Positions 7,783-15,547 of a DNA stretch of 17,119 nucleotides are shown piece after piece. The notes beneath the pieces were generated by a model that saw nothing but the letters and a program-made list of their open reading frames with translations, ran no database searches and had not been told where the DNA came from. A program made the position numbers and the translations under genes. How positions within the stretch are numbered: the stretch's first letter is position 1; the number at the start of each line of letters is the position of its first letter. Where the stretch lies: NCBI GenBank assembly GCA_035275625.1, contig DATEMK010000494.1, positions 1 to 17,119 on the forward strand, in the 5' to 3' direction. The stretch is from DATEMK01 sp035275625. GTDB taxonomy: Bacteria > Bacteroidota > Bacteroidia > AKYH767-A > OLB10.

Positions 7783-8673
7783 ATGGATTATTCGCTTCAA
7801 AAATTAAACACTGAAAATGATTTGAAGGAATGTGCTGAAATTATGAGCACATCCGAACCGTGGATTACATTCAAAAGAACGTATGAAACAGCATTACTGA
7901 TTTTCAATGATAAATATGCTGATGTCTATGTTGCTAAAAATGAAAGCGGGTTTCTTGGGTTTGTCATCATGAACACACAAGGATCAATTGCTCCTTTCAT
8001 ACAATCAATAGGAGTTAAAAAAGAATACAGGGGAAAAGGTCTCGGGACAAAATTGATCCTTGATATTGAAAAAATATATTTTGAAAAACACGCGAATATT
8101 TTTTTGTGTGTTTCCTCGTTCAATGAAAATGCAAAAAAATTTTACCTGAAACTGGGTTATGAAATGGTTGGCGAATTAAAAGATTGTATTGTCAGAGGGC
8201 ATTCAGAATTTATTTTGAGAAAAAGCATCTGCCCGACTACTGATTTTAAAATTAAAGAAGAAAAGATTTCACCTGAAGAAGTTGCAATCAATACAGATAA
8301 ATCAAAATTAAACCTTGATTTAATTCACCGGGTGCTCACTGCTTCTTACTGGTCACCGGGCATCAGTAAAGAAAGAGTTGCAACCGGAATTAAGAATTCG
8401 TTGTGCTTCGGTTTATACAAATCAGGGATCCAAATTGGATTTGCGAGAGTGTTAACTGATTTTGCACGCTTTGCTTATTTGCTGGATGTCTTTATTGTGG
8501 ATGAACATAAAGGAAAAGGATATGGCAAGTTATTATTAAAATATATTCTTGAGAGAGAAGAATTGCAGGTTGACAAATGGCTGCTTGGAACAAGAGATGC
8601 TCATTCTCTTTATGCCAAATTCGGCTTTACACAGTTGAAAGAGCCGCACCGGATTATGGAAAAGAAGAAATGA
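7783..8673 (+). CDS. Protein with two tandem GNAT acetyltransferase domains
   Basis: A 296-residue cytosolic protein built from two GNAT folds. The first (about 1-147) carries the acetyl-CoA pyrophosphate loop RGKGLG (83-88) and an NAKKFYLKLGYE motif. The second (about 155-296) has KGKGYG (243-248), where lysine replaces the usual Arg/Gln, and an AHSLYAKFGF segment. The two halves are not close copies of each other: the second resembles short stand-alone GNAT proteins with a YWSPG motif, so this looks like a fusion of two families. The substrate is unknown. The ATG at 7783 follows a TAAATTTG sequence at 7773-7780; if that were a promoter the transcript would be nearly leaderless, so I treat it as doubtful. 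No clear ribosome binding site is visible, normal for the phylum. Confidence 0.9.
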   Translation: MDYSLQKLNTENDLKECAEIMSTSEPWITFKRTYETALLIFNDKYADVYVAKNESGFLGFVIMNTQGSIAPFIQSIGVKKEYRGKGLGTKLILDIEKIYFEKHANIFLCVSSFNENAKKFYLKLGYEMVGELKDCIVRGHSEFILRKSICPTTDFKIKEEKISPEEVAINTDKSKLNLDLIHRVLTASYWSPGISKERVATGIKNSLCFGLYKSGIQIGFARVLTDFARFAYLLDVFIVDEHKGKGYGKLLLKYILEREELQVDKWLLGTRDAHSLYAKFGFTQLKEPHRIMEKKK

Positions 8674-8694
8674 TTTGGTGATTTGAAAATGTGA
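8671..8694. repeat. Degenerate octamer repeat at the 3' end of the GNAT gene
   Basis: TGATTTGG and TGATTTGA are adjacent (8671-8686) and a diverged third unit follows. The first unit begins with the GNAT stop codon TGA. It is weaker than the other short-unit repeats in this window. Confidence 0.5.
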
Positions 8695-8731
8695 TGATGC
8701 AATAAAGTAAAGATAATTTGACAGCAAAAGT

Positions 8732-8739
8732 TATCTTTG
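8732..8739 (+). promoter_or_regulatory. Candidate -7 promoter element (TATCTTTG) upstream of the RidA gene
   Basis: TATCTTTG matches TAnnTTTG and lies 60 bases before the RidA start, giving a leader of about 54 nt that would contain the small hairpin at 8760-8776. No convincing -33 element lies at the right distance. Confidence 0.45.
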
Positions 8740-8759
8740 AAAATTGATGTGAAACTTTA

Positions 8760-8776
8760 TCCCTCCTAAAGAGGGA
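8760..8776 (+). other. Small perfect hairpin in the RidA leader
   Basis: TCCCTC (8760-8765) and GAGGGA (8771-8776) are exact reverse complements around a 5-base loop. The hairpin lies 23 bases before the RidA ATG. No T-run follows on either strand, so it is not an obvious terminator. Confidence 0.5.
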
Positions 8777-8799
8777 AAACTCTAAACTTCTTCCTCTCT

Positions 8800-9180
8800 A
8801 TGAAAAAAATAATTAAATCAGAAAACGGTCCAAAGCCAATCGGGCCATACAGTCATGCGGTGCAGGCAGGAAATATCCTTTTTACTTCGGGGATGGTAGG
8901 CATTGACCCGAAAACAAATGAGCTTGTTGCAGGAGATATTAAAGCTGAAACGAGACAGGCGATGCTTAATTTAAAATCCATTCTTGAAACAGCGGGTGCA
9001 TCCATGAGCAATATCGTCAAGGCAACTATTTTTTTAAAAGACCTGAATAATTTTACCGCTATGAATGAAGTGTATGGAAGTTTTTTTGAATCCGGTTTTC
9101 CTGCAAGAGAAACCGTCCAGGCGGTGCGTTTGCCGAAGGATGCGAATATTGAGATTTCTGTTATTGCAGTTTTAAGTTAA
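8800..9180 (+). CDS. ridA: RidA family enamine/imine deaminase (YjgF/UK114)
   Basis: A 126-residue cytosolic protein, the usual size of this trimeric family, which hydrolyses reactive 2-aminoacrylate and related imines released by PLP enzymes. Diagnostic segments are GPKPIGPYSHAV near the N-terminus, FTSGMVGIDPKT, and FPARETVQAVRLPKDANIE near the C-terminus. The catalytic arginine (R103, equivalent to R105 of E. coli RidA) and the following glutamate (E118, equivalent to E120) are both present, so deaminase activity is expected. The Nudix gene starts 30 bases downstream on the same strand, so the two probably share a transcript. Confidence 0.93.
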   Translation: MKKIIKSENGPKPIGPYSHAVQAGNILFTSGMVGIDPKTNELVAGDIKAETRQAMLNLKSILETAGASMSNIVKATIFLKDLNNFTAMNEVYGSFFESGFPARETVQAVRLPKDANIEISVIAVLS

Positions 9181-9210
9181 ATCATTTACTAACTTTTCTG
9201 CCTGCAGCAA

Positions 9211-9627
9211 ATGAAAGATTTTTTTAAAGTTGTTTTAGCTTCCGACATTATAATTGAATATAATGATGGAAGCATTATTCTGATCAAACGTGGAAATGAT
9301 CCATATAAAGATATGTGGGCATTGCCGGGCGGATTAATGGATGAAGGAGAAACAATTGAAGAAACTGCAGTGCGCGAAGCCAAAGAAGAAACGGGTCTTG
9401 ATGTAAAGCTTACAGCGTTAATTGGTGTCTATTCAAAACCCGGAAGAGACCCAAGAGGGAGAACTGTTACCATTACTTATTCAGCTAAAGCTATTGGCGG
9501 GATTCCCGAAGCAAATGATGATGCAAAAGAAATTCTTCAGACTACGGATTATGCTGATATGAAATTGGCTTTTGATCATAACGAAATGATTGCAGATTTT
9601 CTGAAACAGAAAAACAAACCAGGATAA
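9211..9627 (+). CDS. Nudix hydrolase, probable ADP-ribose pyrophosphatase type
   Basis: A 138-residue cytosolic hydrolase of nucleoside diphosphate-linked compounds. The Nudix box is complete from G41 to L63 (G41, E47, R55-E56, E59-E60, G62-L63), so metal binding and catalysis should be intact. The segment YSKPGRDPRGRTVT (74-87) after the box resembles prokaryotic ADP-ribose pyrophosphatases, making ADP-ribose the best guess. Specificity cannot be fixed from sequence alone. It follows ridA by 30 bases. A convergent TonB-receptor gene ends 89 bases beyond its stop; that gap has only a weak GGGAAG/CTTCCC inverted pair and no clear terminator. Confidence 0.9.
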   Translation: MKDFFKVVLASDIIIEYNDGSIILIKRGNDPYKDMWALPGGLMDEGETIEETAVREAKEETGLDVKLTALIGVYSKPGRDPRGRTVTITYSAKAIGGIPEANDDAKEILQTTDYADMKLAFDHNEMIADFLKQKNKPG

Positions 9628-9716
9628 TTGATTTTTTTTGACAGCGGGAAGATTTTTAACTGCTTGCTGCGCTTCCCTTACAAATTGTTGTTTGAGAAAA
9701 TCAATCAGCAAATTCT

Positions 9717-12494
9717 TCAGAAATTAAATGCCAATCTTGTAAATAATCTCATACCATTACTACCCATCTGCACTGCATCCCATGGTCCGCCTGTTTCTGT
9801 ATTGTACGCCCAGTACTTTGCTGTTGACACGGCACCATAATCAGGATGAACATTGAATACATTATCAGCACCGATGCTTAAAGTTGCGGATTTGAAAATT
9901 TTATATGAAAGATATATATCACTCACTAATTTTCCATTGTATATATAGCGATCGGGCACATAAACTGTCCCGTCAGCGTCAGTGGGCACCATCGGGTTAA
10001 TTCCAAGTGCATCTTCGCCATAACCCAGCAATGTAACTTTTCCGAAATAAGTGAACCGCATACCTATAGTTAATTTATTTAATCCGTACTCAAGTGATAA
10101 AGCGCCTTTCATTTCGGGCGCTGAGGCAAGAATAAATGCCTGCTCACGGTCGCTCAGGAACGTCTGGCGGTGCTGCTCAGTGTCATTAAGCTTTGCCGGA
10201 ACATTTATTTTGTCAATAGTCATTTTCTGATAATTTCCTGCAAGCGTTACACGGAAAGAATTTTTTTCCATTACTTTTTTATATTCAATTACCGCGTCCA
10301 CTCCCTTGTTGGTTGTGTTAACCGCATTGGCAAAAAACTGGGCATACGCGGCATTAAAAGAATTTAAAGTGCTGAGAAAAACAGGATCCAATGTTGCATC
10401 GCTTCCGTCAAACTGCCCGGACAACACTACCCTGTCTTTTACCTGCACCCAGTACCCGTCAACCGTTATGTTGAAATTTTTAACGGGTGACCATGTAAAT
10501 CCTCCGCCCGCATTGATGGCTTTTTCCTGCTTCAGCTCGGGAATACCCGCTGCTTTTGTAATCTCACTGTAGTTGGGAGCGATTTTAACTTCAGCAATAA
10601 CCAGTCCCTGCACCGTTGTATAGGTGGAACTGAAATTTATTTGCTGTAAGGAAGGAGCGCGAAATCCTGTGCTTCCCGATGCACGCAGGCTGAAATTATC
10701 AGCCACTTTGTAACGGGTTGACATTTTGTAATTGTGAGTAAACCCAAAGTCACTGTAATTTTCAGCACGTACCGCACCTGTGATCAAAAACTTTTTTGTC
10801 ACATCTAATTCAGCATCCACATAGCCACCCACTGTTGAGCGGTTTTCATTCACTGCATCGGATGGCTGATAGCCCGGAAAGCCTTGTGAGCCTGTGGCTT
10901 TATCGCCAGTGGGATCAAAATTCTTGTACGATGCTTCTTCTCCTGCATACAGCTTATACATTTCATAGCGGTATTCAACTCCACCGGCTAAGTTAAATCC
11001 CTGTGCAATTCCTGAAATTTGCTTGCTAAGGTTGAGGTTAGATGTATTTTGCAGGAACGAAAAACCACCGTCATCAAAATGTGTTTTATCCGCGCCCAGC
11101 GAAGCATTAAAAGTTTTGTCTCCGTAAAAATGAAAATCATTTCTGCCAATATTATTGCTGATGTCCCAGTTCCAGTTGTTGTTCATTTTTCCTTTTACTC
11201 CTGCCGCGAATGACCCATCTGAGATATGAGTTTGAATGTGAGGATTGAAATATGTCTCTCCATCAGAAGTAGTCTGCATGATGCCATTTACAAAAATTAA
11301 TTCACCATCAGCATCAGTCGGAAAGCGGTCTGGCCGTGCAGAAAAATTTCGTGTAAATGCATAGGCATCTGATTCTCCGTAATTGTATCCGCCAAAAGCG
11401 TAAACAATAGTTTTACCACTGCCGCAAGGAAATTCAGCATTCAGAAATGCACCACCCGTTTTAACTGAACCATCTCCATTTGCTCTTCGATAAGGATCAA
11501 TCGGCAATGCATCTTCGTTATTAAAAAGATCGGAAGTATCCGATACCTGCCTGAATGTTTTTCCCTGGTCAAAATAGTTTATACCTAAGTTTATAAAACC
11601 ATCATGCTTTCCGATAGGAATACCATAGTCACCATTAAATGAAAATGCCTTTCCGTCAAATTTATTATCGTGAACGTATTGTCCGAAATCTGCTTTGAAA
11701 GCAGGATTGTATTTATTATCGTAATAACCTGCATAACCAATATCACCGGAAAATTCTTTTACATTTTTTTTCAGCACAATATTGATCACCCCGGCAATGG
11801 CATCGGAACCGTATTGGGCAGAAGCGCCATCTCTCAGAATTTCCACATGATCAATTGCAGCAACCGGAATTGTATTAAGGTCCGTTCCCGAATTTCCTCT
11901 TCCTCTTGTTCCGAACAACGCGACAAAAGCAGTCTGATGCCTGCGTTTACCATTGATAAGAACCAATGTCTGGTCGGGCCCCAGCCCCCTGAGTGTTGCA
12001 AGGTCCACGTGATCGGCACCATCGGCACCGCTTTGTTTATTATAATTTAATGAGGGAGCGGAATAATTCAGGAGTGAGGTTAAATCCATCCTGCCTGATG
12101 AGGATGAAATCTGTTTTATATTAATGATATCAACAGGCACGGGTGTTTCTGTTTTAACCCGGCCTGGGCTGCGGGTTCCTGTGACCACCACATCGGTCAA
12201 TTGAGTAGCAGAAACCTTTAAGGCAACGGTAATTTCACTTTGATTGTTTACGGCAACGGTTTGCGTTTCATATCCAAGCATTCGCACTTCAAGTACATCA
12301 TCCGGTTTTGCCTGTACCGTCAGCATTCCATCATTATCGGAGGATGCACCCTCTGAGGATCCTTTGACTAAAACTGTGGCACCTGGCAGAGCGGAATTAC
12401 TTTGCGCATCAGTTACTTTTATTTTCACTGCATTTTGCGCCAGCGCAAAAACAGGAAGCAATGAACACAGCAGCATGTAAATTTTCTTTTTCAT
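9717..12494 (-). CDS. TonB-dependent outer-membrane receptor with CarboxypepD_reg-like domain
   Basis: A 925-residue outer-membrane transporter driven by TonB-ExbBD. The signal peptide covers 1-19 (cleavage likely after ALA). A carboxypeptidase-regulatory-like domain typical of Bacteroidota lies at about 23-98 (ALPGATVLVKG to VALKV). The plug domain runs about 100-243 (DVVVTGTR, then LRGLGPDQTLVLINGKRRH, then RDGASAQYGSDAIAGVINIV). The beta barrel follows and ends in the aromatic RLAFNF expected for barrel insertion. The GKRRH and AQYGSDAIAGVI motifs place it with general siderophore/vitamin-type receptors rather than SusC, and no SusD-like gene is adjacent. The ligand is unknown. It stands alone with its own candidate promoter, with the STAS-like gene upstream on the same strand. 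Confidence 0.94.
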   Translation of the reverse strand: MKKKIYMLLCSLLPVFALAQNAVKIKVTDAQSNSALPGATVLVKGSSEGASSDNDGMLTVQAKPDDVLEVRMLGYETQTVAVNNQSEITVALKVSATQLTDVVVTGTRSPGRVKTETPVPVDIINIKQISSSSGRMDLTSLLNYSAPSLNYNKQSGADGADHVDLATLRGLGPDQTLVLINGKRRHQTAFVALFGTRGRGNSGTDLNTIPVAAIDHVEILRDGASAQYGSDAIAGVINIVLKKNVKEFSGDIGYAGYYDNKYNPAFKADFGQYVHDNKFDGKAFSFNGDYGIPIGKHDGFINLGINYFDQGKTFRQVSDTSDLFNNEDALPIDPYRRANGDGSVKTGGAFLNAEFPCGSGKTIVYAFGGYNYGESDAYAFTRNFSARPDRFPTDADGELIFVNGIMQTTSDGETYFNPHIQTHISDGSFAAGVKGKMNNNWNWDISNNIGRNDFHFYGDKTFNASLGADKTHFDDGGFSFLQNTSNLNLSKQISGIAQGFNLAGGVEYRYEMYKLYAGEEASYKNFDPTGDKATGSQGFPGYQPSDAVNENRSTVGGYVDAELDVTKKFLITGAVRAENYSDFGFTHNYKMSTRYKVADNFSLRASGSTGFRAPSLQQINFSSTYTTVQGLVIAEVKIAPNYSEITKAAGIPELKQEKAINAGGGFTWSPVKNFNITVDGYWVQVKDRVVLSGQFDGSDATLDPVFLSTLNSFNAAYAQFFANAVNTTNKGVDAVIEYKKVMEKNSFRVTLAGNYQKMTIDKINVPAKLNDTEQHRQTFLSDREQAFILASAPEMKGALSLEYGLNKLTIGMRFTYFGKVTLLGYGEDALGINPMVPTDADGTVYVPDRYIYNGKLVSDIYLSYKIFKSATLSIGADNVFNVHPDYGAVSTAKYWAYNTETGGPWDAVQMGSNGMRLFTRLAFNF

Positions 12495-12520
12495 AAATTT
12501 CTGTTTTAGGTTTGTTCAGG

Positions 12521-12528
12521 CAAACTTA
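12521..12528 (-). promoter_or_regulatory. Candidate -7 promoter element (TAAGTTTG) of the TonB receptor gene
   Basis: On the minus strand TAAGTTTG matches TAnnTTTG and lies 26 bases before the ATG. A TTTG-containing stretch is about 15 bases further upstream, somewhat closer than the usual 19-21 for a -33 box. Confidence 0.5.
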
Positions 12529-12550
12529 AATTATTTTTCAAAGCAAAAAA

Positions 12551-12574
12551 TAGTGGAATAATGGAATATTGGAA
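12551..12574. repeat. Octamer tandem repeat, three copies of TANTGGAA
   Basis: Three contiguous 8-base units lie at 12551-12558, 12559-12566 and 12567-12574, differing only at the third or fourth base. A 9-base arm, TGGAATAAT (12554-12562), is repeated inverted at 12596-12604. It lies between the STAS-like gene and the TonB receptor gene. Confidence 0.8.
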
Positions 12575-12611
12575 TGCCGGGAAAAAGAATGACGAATTAT
12601 TCCATTTCTTA

Positions 12612-13016
12612 TCAGGTTTCTTTCATCAACCATTCGCGGGCGCGGTCAATGTCATTAAAATATTCTGTTTCGAAACGGATTACCTGTTCTGCTTTATTCA
12701 TTATGCGTGTTACAGCAGACTGGTTAAGGAAATCCAGTGAAACAAGAATAGCCATTCTTTTAAGATCTGTTTTTGCAACTTCGGGAAACCATTCATTGTT
12801 TGTCCAGTCACGGTCCGCTTCTTTTATGATAGACATGTCGCGGAGGTTGGCAAGCCATCTTTTAATTTTATTTTTGCGAACATAATCGAGAGCAAAATTG
12901 AGACCTTCGCGAAATTCATCAGATTGCGCAAAATTTATCCACCTCAGATGAATAAGTTCTTTATCATCATCCGCCACAATTTTGAGAAAAGGTTTTTCAA
13001 AAATTACTTTTTCCAT
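12612..13016 (-). CDS. Small SpoIIAA/STAS-like domain protein
   Basis: A 134-residue soluble protein with no signal peptide or membrane segment. Features are a first strand with ELIHLRWINF, a helix DEFREGLNFALDYV, a KRWLANLRDMS strand-loop, a DWTNNEWFP motif, and a C-terminal FNDIDRAREWL helix. This order matches small Bacteroidota proteins annotated as STAS/SEC14-like or SpoIIAA-like, assigned from remembered family features only. Such folds usually mediate protein interaction or bind small ligands; no specific function can be given. An in-frame ATG 24 bases upstream (13040) would also work; the inner start MEKVIF is preferred because the strand pattern begins there. The gene diverges from the methyltransferase at 13116. 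Confidence 0.8.
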   Translation of the reverse strand: MEKVIFEKPFLKIVADDDKELIHLRWINFAQSDEFREGLNFALDYVRKNKIKRWLANLRDMSIIKEADRDWTNNEWFPEVAKTDLKRMAILVSLDFLNQSAVTRIMNKAEQVIRFETEYFNDIDRAREWLMKET

Positions 13017-13070
13017 AATGCTGCTTGCAGTCCGAATCAAAAATTAATATTGAAAAAATAAGTTCCATAA

Positions 13071-13078
13071 CAAAAATA
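13071..13078 (-). promoter_or_regulatory. Candidate -7 promoter element (TATTTTTG) of the STAS-like gene
   Basis: On the minus strand TATTTTTG matches TAnnTTTG, 54 bases before the start at 13016. A TTTG lies about 15 bases upstream (13094-13097), shorter than ideal spacing. The gap is very AT-rich, so support is modest. Confidence 0.35.
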
Positions 13079-13115
13079 AGTATTTTTCAGCTTCAAAATT
13101 AAACAGAGAAGGTGT

Positions 13116-13826
13116 ATGCAAACTGGTATTTTATATGCTATTCCGTGTACTTTGGGCAGCACCCGGACCAATCATGTTATTCCTGAACAGGTAAAAGCCA
13201 TTATTGCTTCTCTTGAATATTTCATAGTAGAAAATGAAAAGTCAGCAAGGCATTTTTTTAAAAACCTGGAAGCGGGAATCATCCAGGCGAATCTGAAAAT
13301 TAATGTTCTTGACAAACATGATGAAAAAAAAGGCCTGGAGAAATTATTAAGCCCTGCCCTGGAGGGAAAAAACATGGGCTTGCTCAGCGAAGCAGGATTT
13401 GTGGCTGTGGCCGATCCGGGAGCATTGATCATTGAGCTTGCACATAAAAAAAAAATAAAAGTGGTTCCTTTATCGGGACCCTCATCCATTCTGCTTGCAT
13501 TAATGGCTTCGGGATTAAACGGTCAATCATTTTGTTTTCACGGGTATCTTCCTAAAGAAAAGGAGCAACTAAAAATTAAATTAAAAGAACTTGAGAATTA
13601 TTCGTTCAAAAAAAACCAAACCCAGGTTTTTATTGAAACACCTTACAGGAATATGCAATTGCTGGAAGCCATTATTACAGTTTGCGAACCTTCCACACTA
13701 ATGTGTGTTGCAACAGACATCACCCTTGACTCAGAAATGATTTCAACCAAAACAATCAGCGAATGGAAAAAAAATATTCCGGATATTAATAAACGACCTT
13801 CGGTTTTTTTATTGTTGAAAAAATAA
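13116..13826 (+). CDS. RsmI-like SAM-dependent methyltransferase (tetrapyrrole-methylase fold)
   Basis: A 236-residue cytosolic protein of the class III (tetrapyrrole methylase) SAM-dependent methyltransferase fold. An N-terminal GILYAIPCTLG strand-loop corresponds to the GxLYxVATPIGN of RsmI. LLSEAGFVAVADPGA is the SDAGTP-GISDPG equivalent that helps bind SAM, and PLSGPSSILLALMASGL is the conserved third block. An FIETPYRN segment, also typical of RsmI, follows. It is about 45 residues shorter than classical RsmI (16S rRNA C1402 ribose methylation), and both the TPIGNL and AEDTR motifs are replaced. It is better treated as a paralogue with unproven substrate. The ATG follows AGAAGGTGT, a modest Shine-Dalgarno-like match. 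It converges with the FKBP gene. Confidence 0.88.
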   Translation: MQTGILYAIPCTLGSTRTNHVIPEQVKAIIASLEYFIVENEKSARHFFKNLEAGIIQANLKINVLDKHDEKKGLEKLLSPALEGKNMGLLSEAGFVAVADPGALIIELAHKKKIKVVPLSGPSSILLALMASGLNGQSFCFHGYLPKEKEQLKIKLKELENYSFKKNQTQVFIETPYRNMQLLEAIITVCEPSTLMCVATDITLDSEMISTKTISEWKKNIPDINKRPSVFLLLKK

Positions 13827-13855
13827 TCGCCTTTGTTAGCAGAAAAAAATGATAA

Positions 13856-13887
13856 AATTGTTGAATTGTTAAATTGCCAAATTGCTT
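13856..13887. repeat. Octamer tandem repeat, four copies of AATTGNNN
   Basis: Four contiguous 8-base units lie at 13856-13863, 13864-13871, 13872-13879 and 13880-13887, each beginning AATTG. The array lies between the convergent stops of the methyltransferase and FKBP genes, in the 66-bp gap, where a terminator would be expected. Confidence 0.8.
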
Positions 13888-13892
13888 ACTCT

Positions 13893-14432
13893 TTACTCAA
13901 TTTTCACCAGCTCAATTTGGTAAATGAGGGTTGCATTGGAAGGAATTTTTTTTGCATCGCCTGTCAACCCGTATCCCAGGTGAGAAGGCAAAATAGCAAA
14001 CGCTTTATCACCGGCTCTCATCATAGAAACAGCTTCTCTCAAGCCTTGCGGAACATCATCATGGTTCATCGAAAAAGTGAGCGGTCCTAAACTGTCAGAG
14101 CGATAACATTCTGTTCCGTCTATCAGGGACACTATATATTTTACAGTCACATTATTCTTAAATTCCGGCCGGGGGCCTGACCCGAGTTTATCAATTTTAA
14201 TTCTCAGCCCTGTGGCTGTAGTATCCATCTGAAGATGATGCCGTTTTACATAATCATCAATATCATCCGATTGTTTGTTCATGTAAAGTTTATTGGCACG
14301 TATCAGGGTTTCTTTTAGTTTTTCTTTATCCATTTTTTCCTGGTTTTCCTGTCCTGAACTGCAGGATGAGATGAACAGCAGCGGAAATAAAAGCAGCATG
14401 ATTGCATAGCCGGGCAAAAATTTTTTTTTCAT
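13893..14432 (-). CDS. FKBP-type peptidyl-prolyl isomerase lipoprotein
   Basis: A 179-residue lipoprotein that should catalyse proline cis-trans isomerisation in the cell envelope. The signal sequence has a lipobox, FISSC, with the lipidated cysteine at C24. A charged helical linker follows (about 28-60). The FKBP domain (about 75-179) shows GSGPRPEFKNNVTVKYIV, LTFSMN, PQGLREAVSMMRAGDKA, LPSHLGYG and the terminal IPSNATLIYQIELVKIE pattern. Flavobacterial GldI, a gliding-motility lipoprotein, is also an FKBP lipoprotein, but no gld neighbours are visible and I do not assign that name. Its ATG overlaps the stop of the upstream DHH gene by four bases (ATGA), implying translational coupling and one operon. 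Confidence 0.92.
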   Translation of the reverse strand: MKKKFLPGYAIMLLLFPLLFISSCSSGQENQEKMDKEKLKETLIRANKLYMNKQSDDIDDYVKRHHLQMDTTATGLRIKIDKLGSGPRPEFKNNVTVKYIVSLIDGTECYRSDSLGPLTFSMNHDDVPQGLREAVSMMRAGDKAFAILPSHLGYGLTGDAKKIPSNATLIYQIELVKIE

Positions 14433-15454
14433 AAGGTTAGTTTCTCTTTGTATTGCGGCAACAGGGCTGTAAATTTTGCAATCGTTTCTTCCAATGATAC
14501 TTTAGATTTTCCGCCTGCTGCATTTTTATGTCCTCCACCTTCAAAATGTTCAGCGGCAATTTCCCGGACTGAAAAATCTCCCTGTGAACGGAAAGAAATT
14601 TTTACGAGGTCATCTCTTTCGGAGAAAAATGCAGAAAAGCGAATTCCCTTAATGCCTAATCCATAATTAACAATTCCCTCAGTATCGCCTGTAAGATGAT
14701 TGTATTTTTTCATTTCTTCTTTTGTAACGCTGATATATGCGGTGTTAAATTCAGGCAACACTACTAATTTATCTTTCAGGCACAATCCGAGGAAATGCAG
14801 CCTGTCAGCAGAAAAATTATCAAAAATAAGCTCATGAATTTTTGCATTGTCAGCGCCTGCATCTATTAATTCAGCAATAACCCTGTGTGTATCCGCTGTC
14901 ATGGATGAAAAGCGGAAAGAGCCGGTATCTGTCATAATGCCTGCATATAAACATTCGGCTATCGCCTTATTAAAATATTTTTTGCCATCTAATTGAAATA
15001 TGAAATGATAAACTAATTCGCCCGTTGCGCATGAATCAGGGAAGGTAAAGCTGAAATCACAAAAATTTGCAGGCGAAAGATGGTGATCAATCATTATTTT
15101 TTTTGCTTTTGACCGAAGCAAATGCTTTTCAAGCTTTTCCACCCTGTCGGCAGCGTTAAAATCAAGGCAAAAAATAATTTCCGCTTCCTCTAACGCATCT
15201 TTTGCCTGCGTTGATTTGCTGTTATGAATAATTACATTTTTATTTCCTTCCATCCACGCAAGAAAATCAGGATAATCCGTGGGGCTGACAACTTTTGCTT
15301 CATGATTTTTCTGAATAAGATAATTGTACAATCCAAGTGAAGACCCCATGGCATCTCCATCAGGCTTGGCATGAGGAACAATGACTATCTTTTTTGGGGT
15401 ACTTAATAATGCTGCAATTTCACGAATAGCAGCCGGATCAAAATCTGGAATCAT
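14429..15454 (-). CDS. nrnA: DHH/DHHA1 phosphoesterase, NrnA-like oligoribonuclease/pAp phosphatase
   Basis: A 341-residue cytosolic phosphoesterase. The DHH domain has H28-AKPDGDAMGSS (ligands H28, D32, D34), a second aspartate in FCLDFN (D98), the name motif D123-H124-H125, and GIMTDTGSFRFSS with D176. The DHHA1 domain near the C-terminus has the GGGHKNAAGG motif (306-315) that binds substrate. Length and motif order match bacterial NrnA, which degrades nanoRNAs of 2-5 nt and dephosphorylates pAp. Related DHH-DHHA1 proteins hydrolyse pApA made from c-di-AMP, so a link with the PgpH homologue in this window is possible. It is the first gene of a two-gene operon with the FKBP lipoprotein. Confidence 0.93.
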   Translation of the reverse strand: MIPDFDPAAIREIAALLSTPKKIVIVPHAKPDGDAMGSSLGLYNYLIQKNHEAKVVSPTDYPDFLAWMEGNKNVIIHNSKSTQAKDALEEAEIIFCLDFNAADRVEKLEKHLLRSKAKKIMIDHHLSPANFCDFSFTFPDSCATGELVYHFIFQLDGKKYFNKAIAECLYAGIMTDTGSFRFSSMTADTHRVIAELIDAGADNAKIHELIFDNFSADRLHFLGLCLKDKLVVLPEFNTAYISVTKEEMKKYNHLTGDTEGIVNYGLGIKGIRFSAFFSERDDLVKISFRSQGDFSVREIAAEHFEGGGHKNAAGGKSKVSLEETIAKFTALLPQYKEKLTL

Positions 15455-15470
15455 ACATTTTCAGAATTTG

Positions 15471-15478
15471 CAAAGGTA
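15471..15478 (-). promoter_or_regulatory. Candidate -7 promoter element (TACCTTTG) of nrnA
   Basis: On the minus strand TACCTTTG matches TAnnTTTG and lies 16 bases before the ATG, predicting a leader of about 10 nt. The heptamer array at 15490-15510 sits where a -33 element would fall. Confidence 0.5.
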
Positions 15479-15489
15479 GGGGAAAGAGG

Positions 15490-15510
15490 GTTTAAAGTTT
15501 AAAGTTTCTG
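15490..15510. repeat. Heptamer tandem repeat, three copies of GTTTNNN
   Basis: Two identical GTTTAAA units (15490-15496 and 15497-15503) and a diverged GTTTCTG (15504-15510) lie in the divergent nrnA-ndk gap. Confidence 0.7.
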
Positions 15511-15547
15511 GTCAGGATGTCTTTTTCGTTGATTCATATTTTTAATG

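Noticed and set aside
11670..12050. Plus-strand open frame of 126 codons inside the TonB receptor gene
   Set aside because: The opposite strand encodes the conserved plug domain here, including GKRRH and AQYGSDAIAGVI motifs.
9717..12494. SusC-type polysaccharide receptor
   Set aside because: There is no SusD-like partner or glycan-utilisation genes nearby, and the plug motifs fit the general TonB-receptor group.
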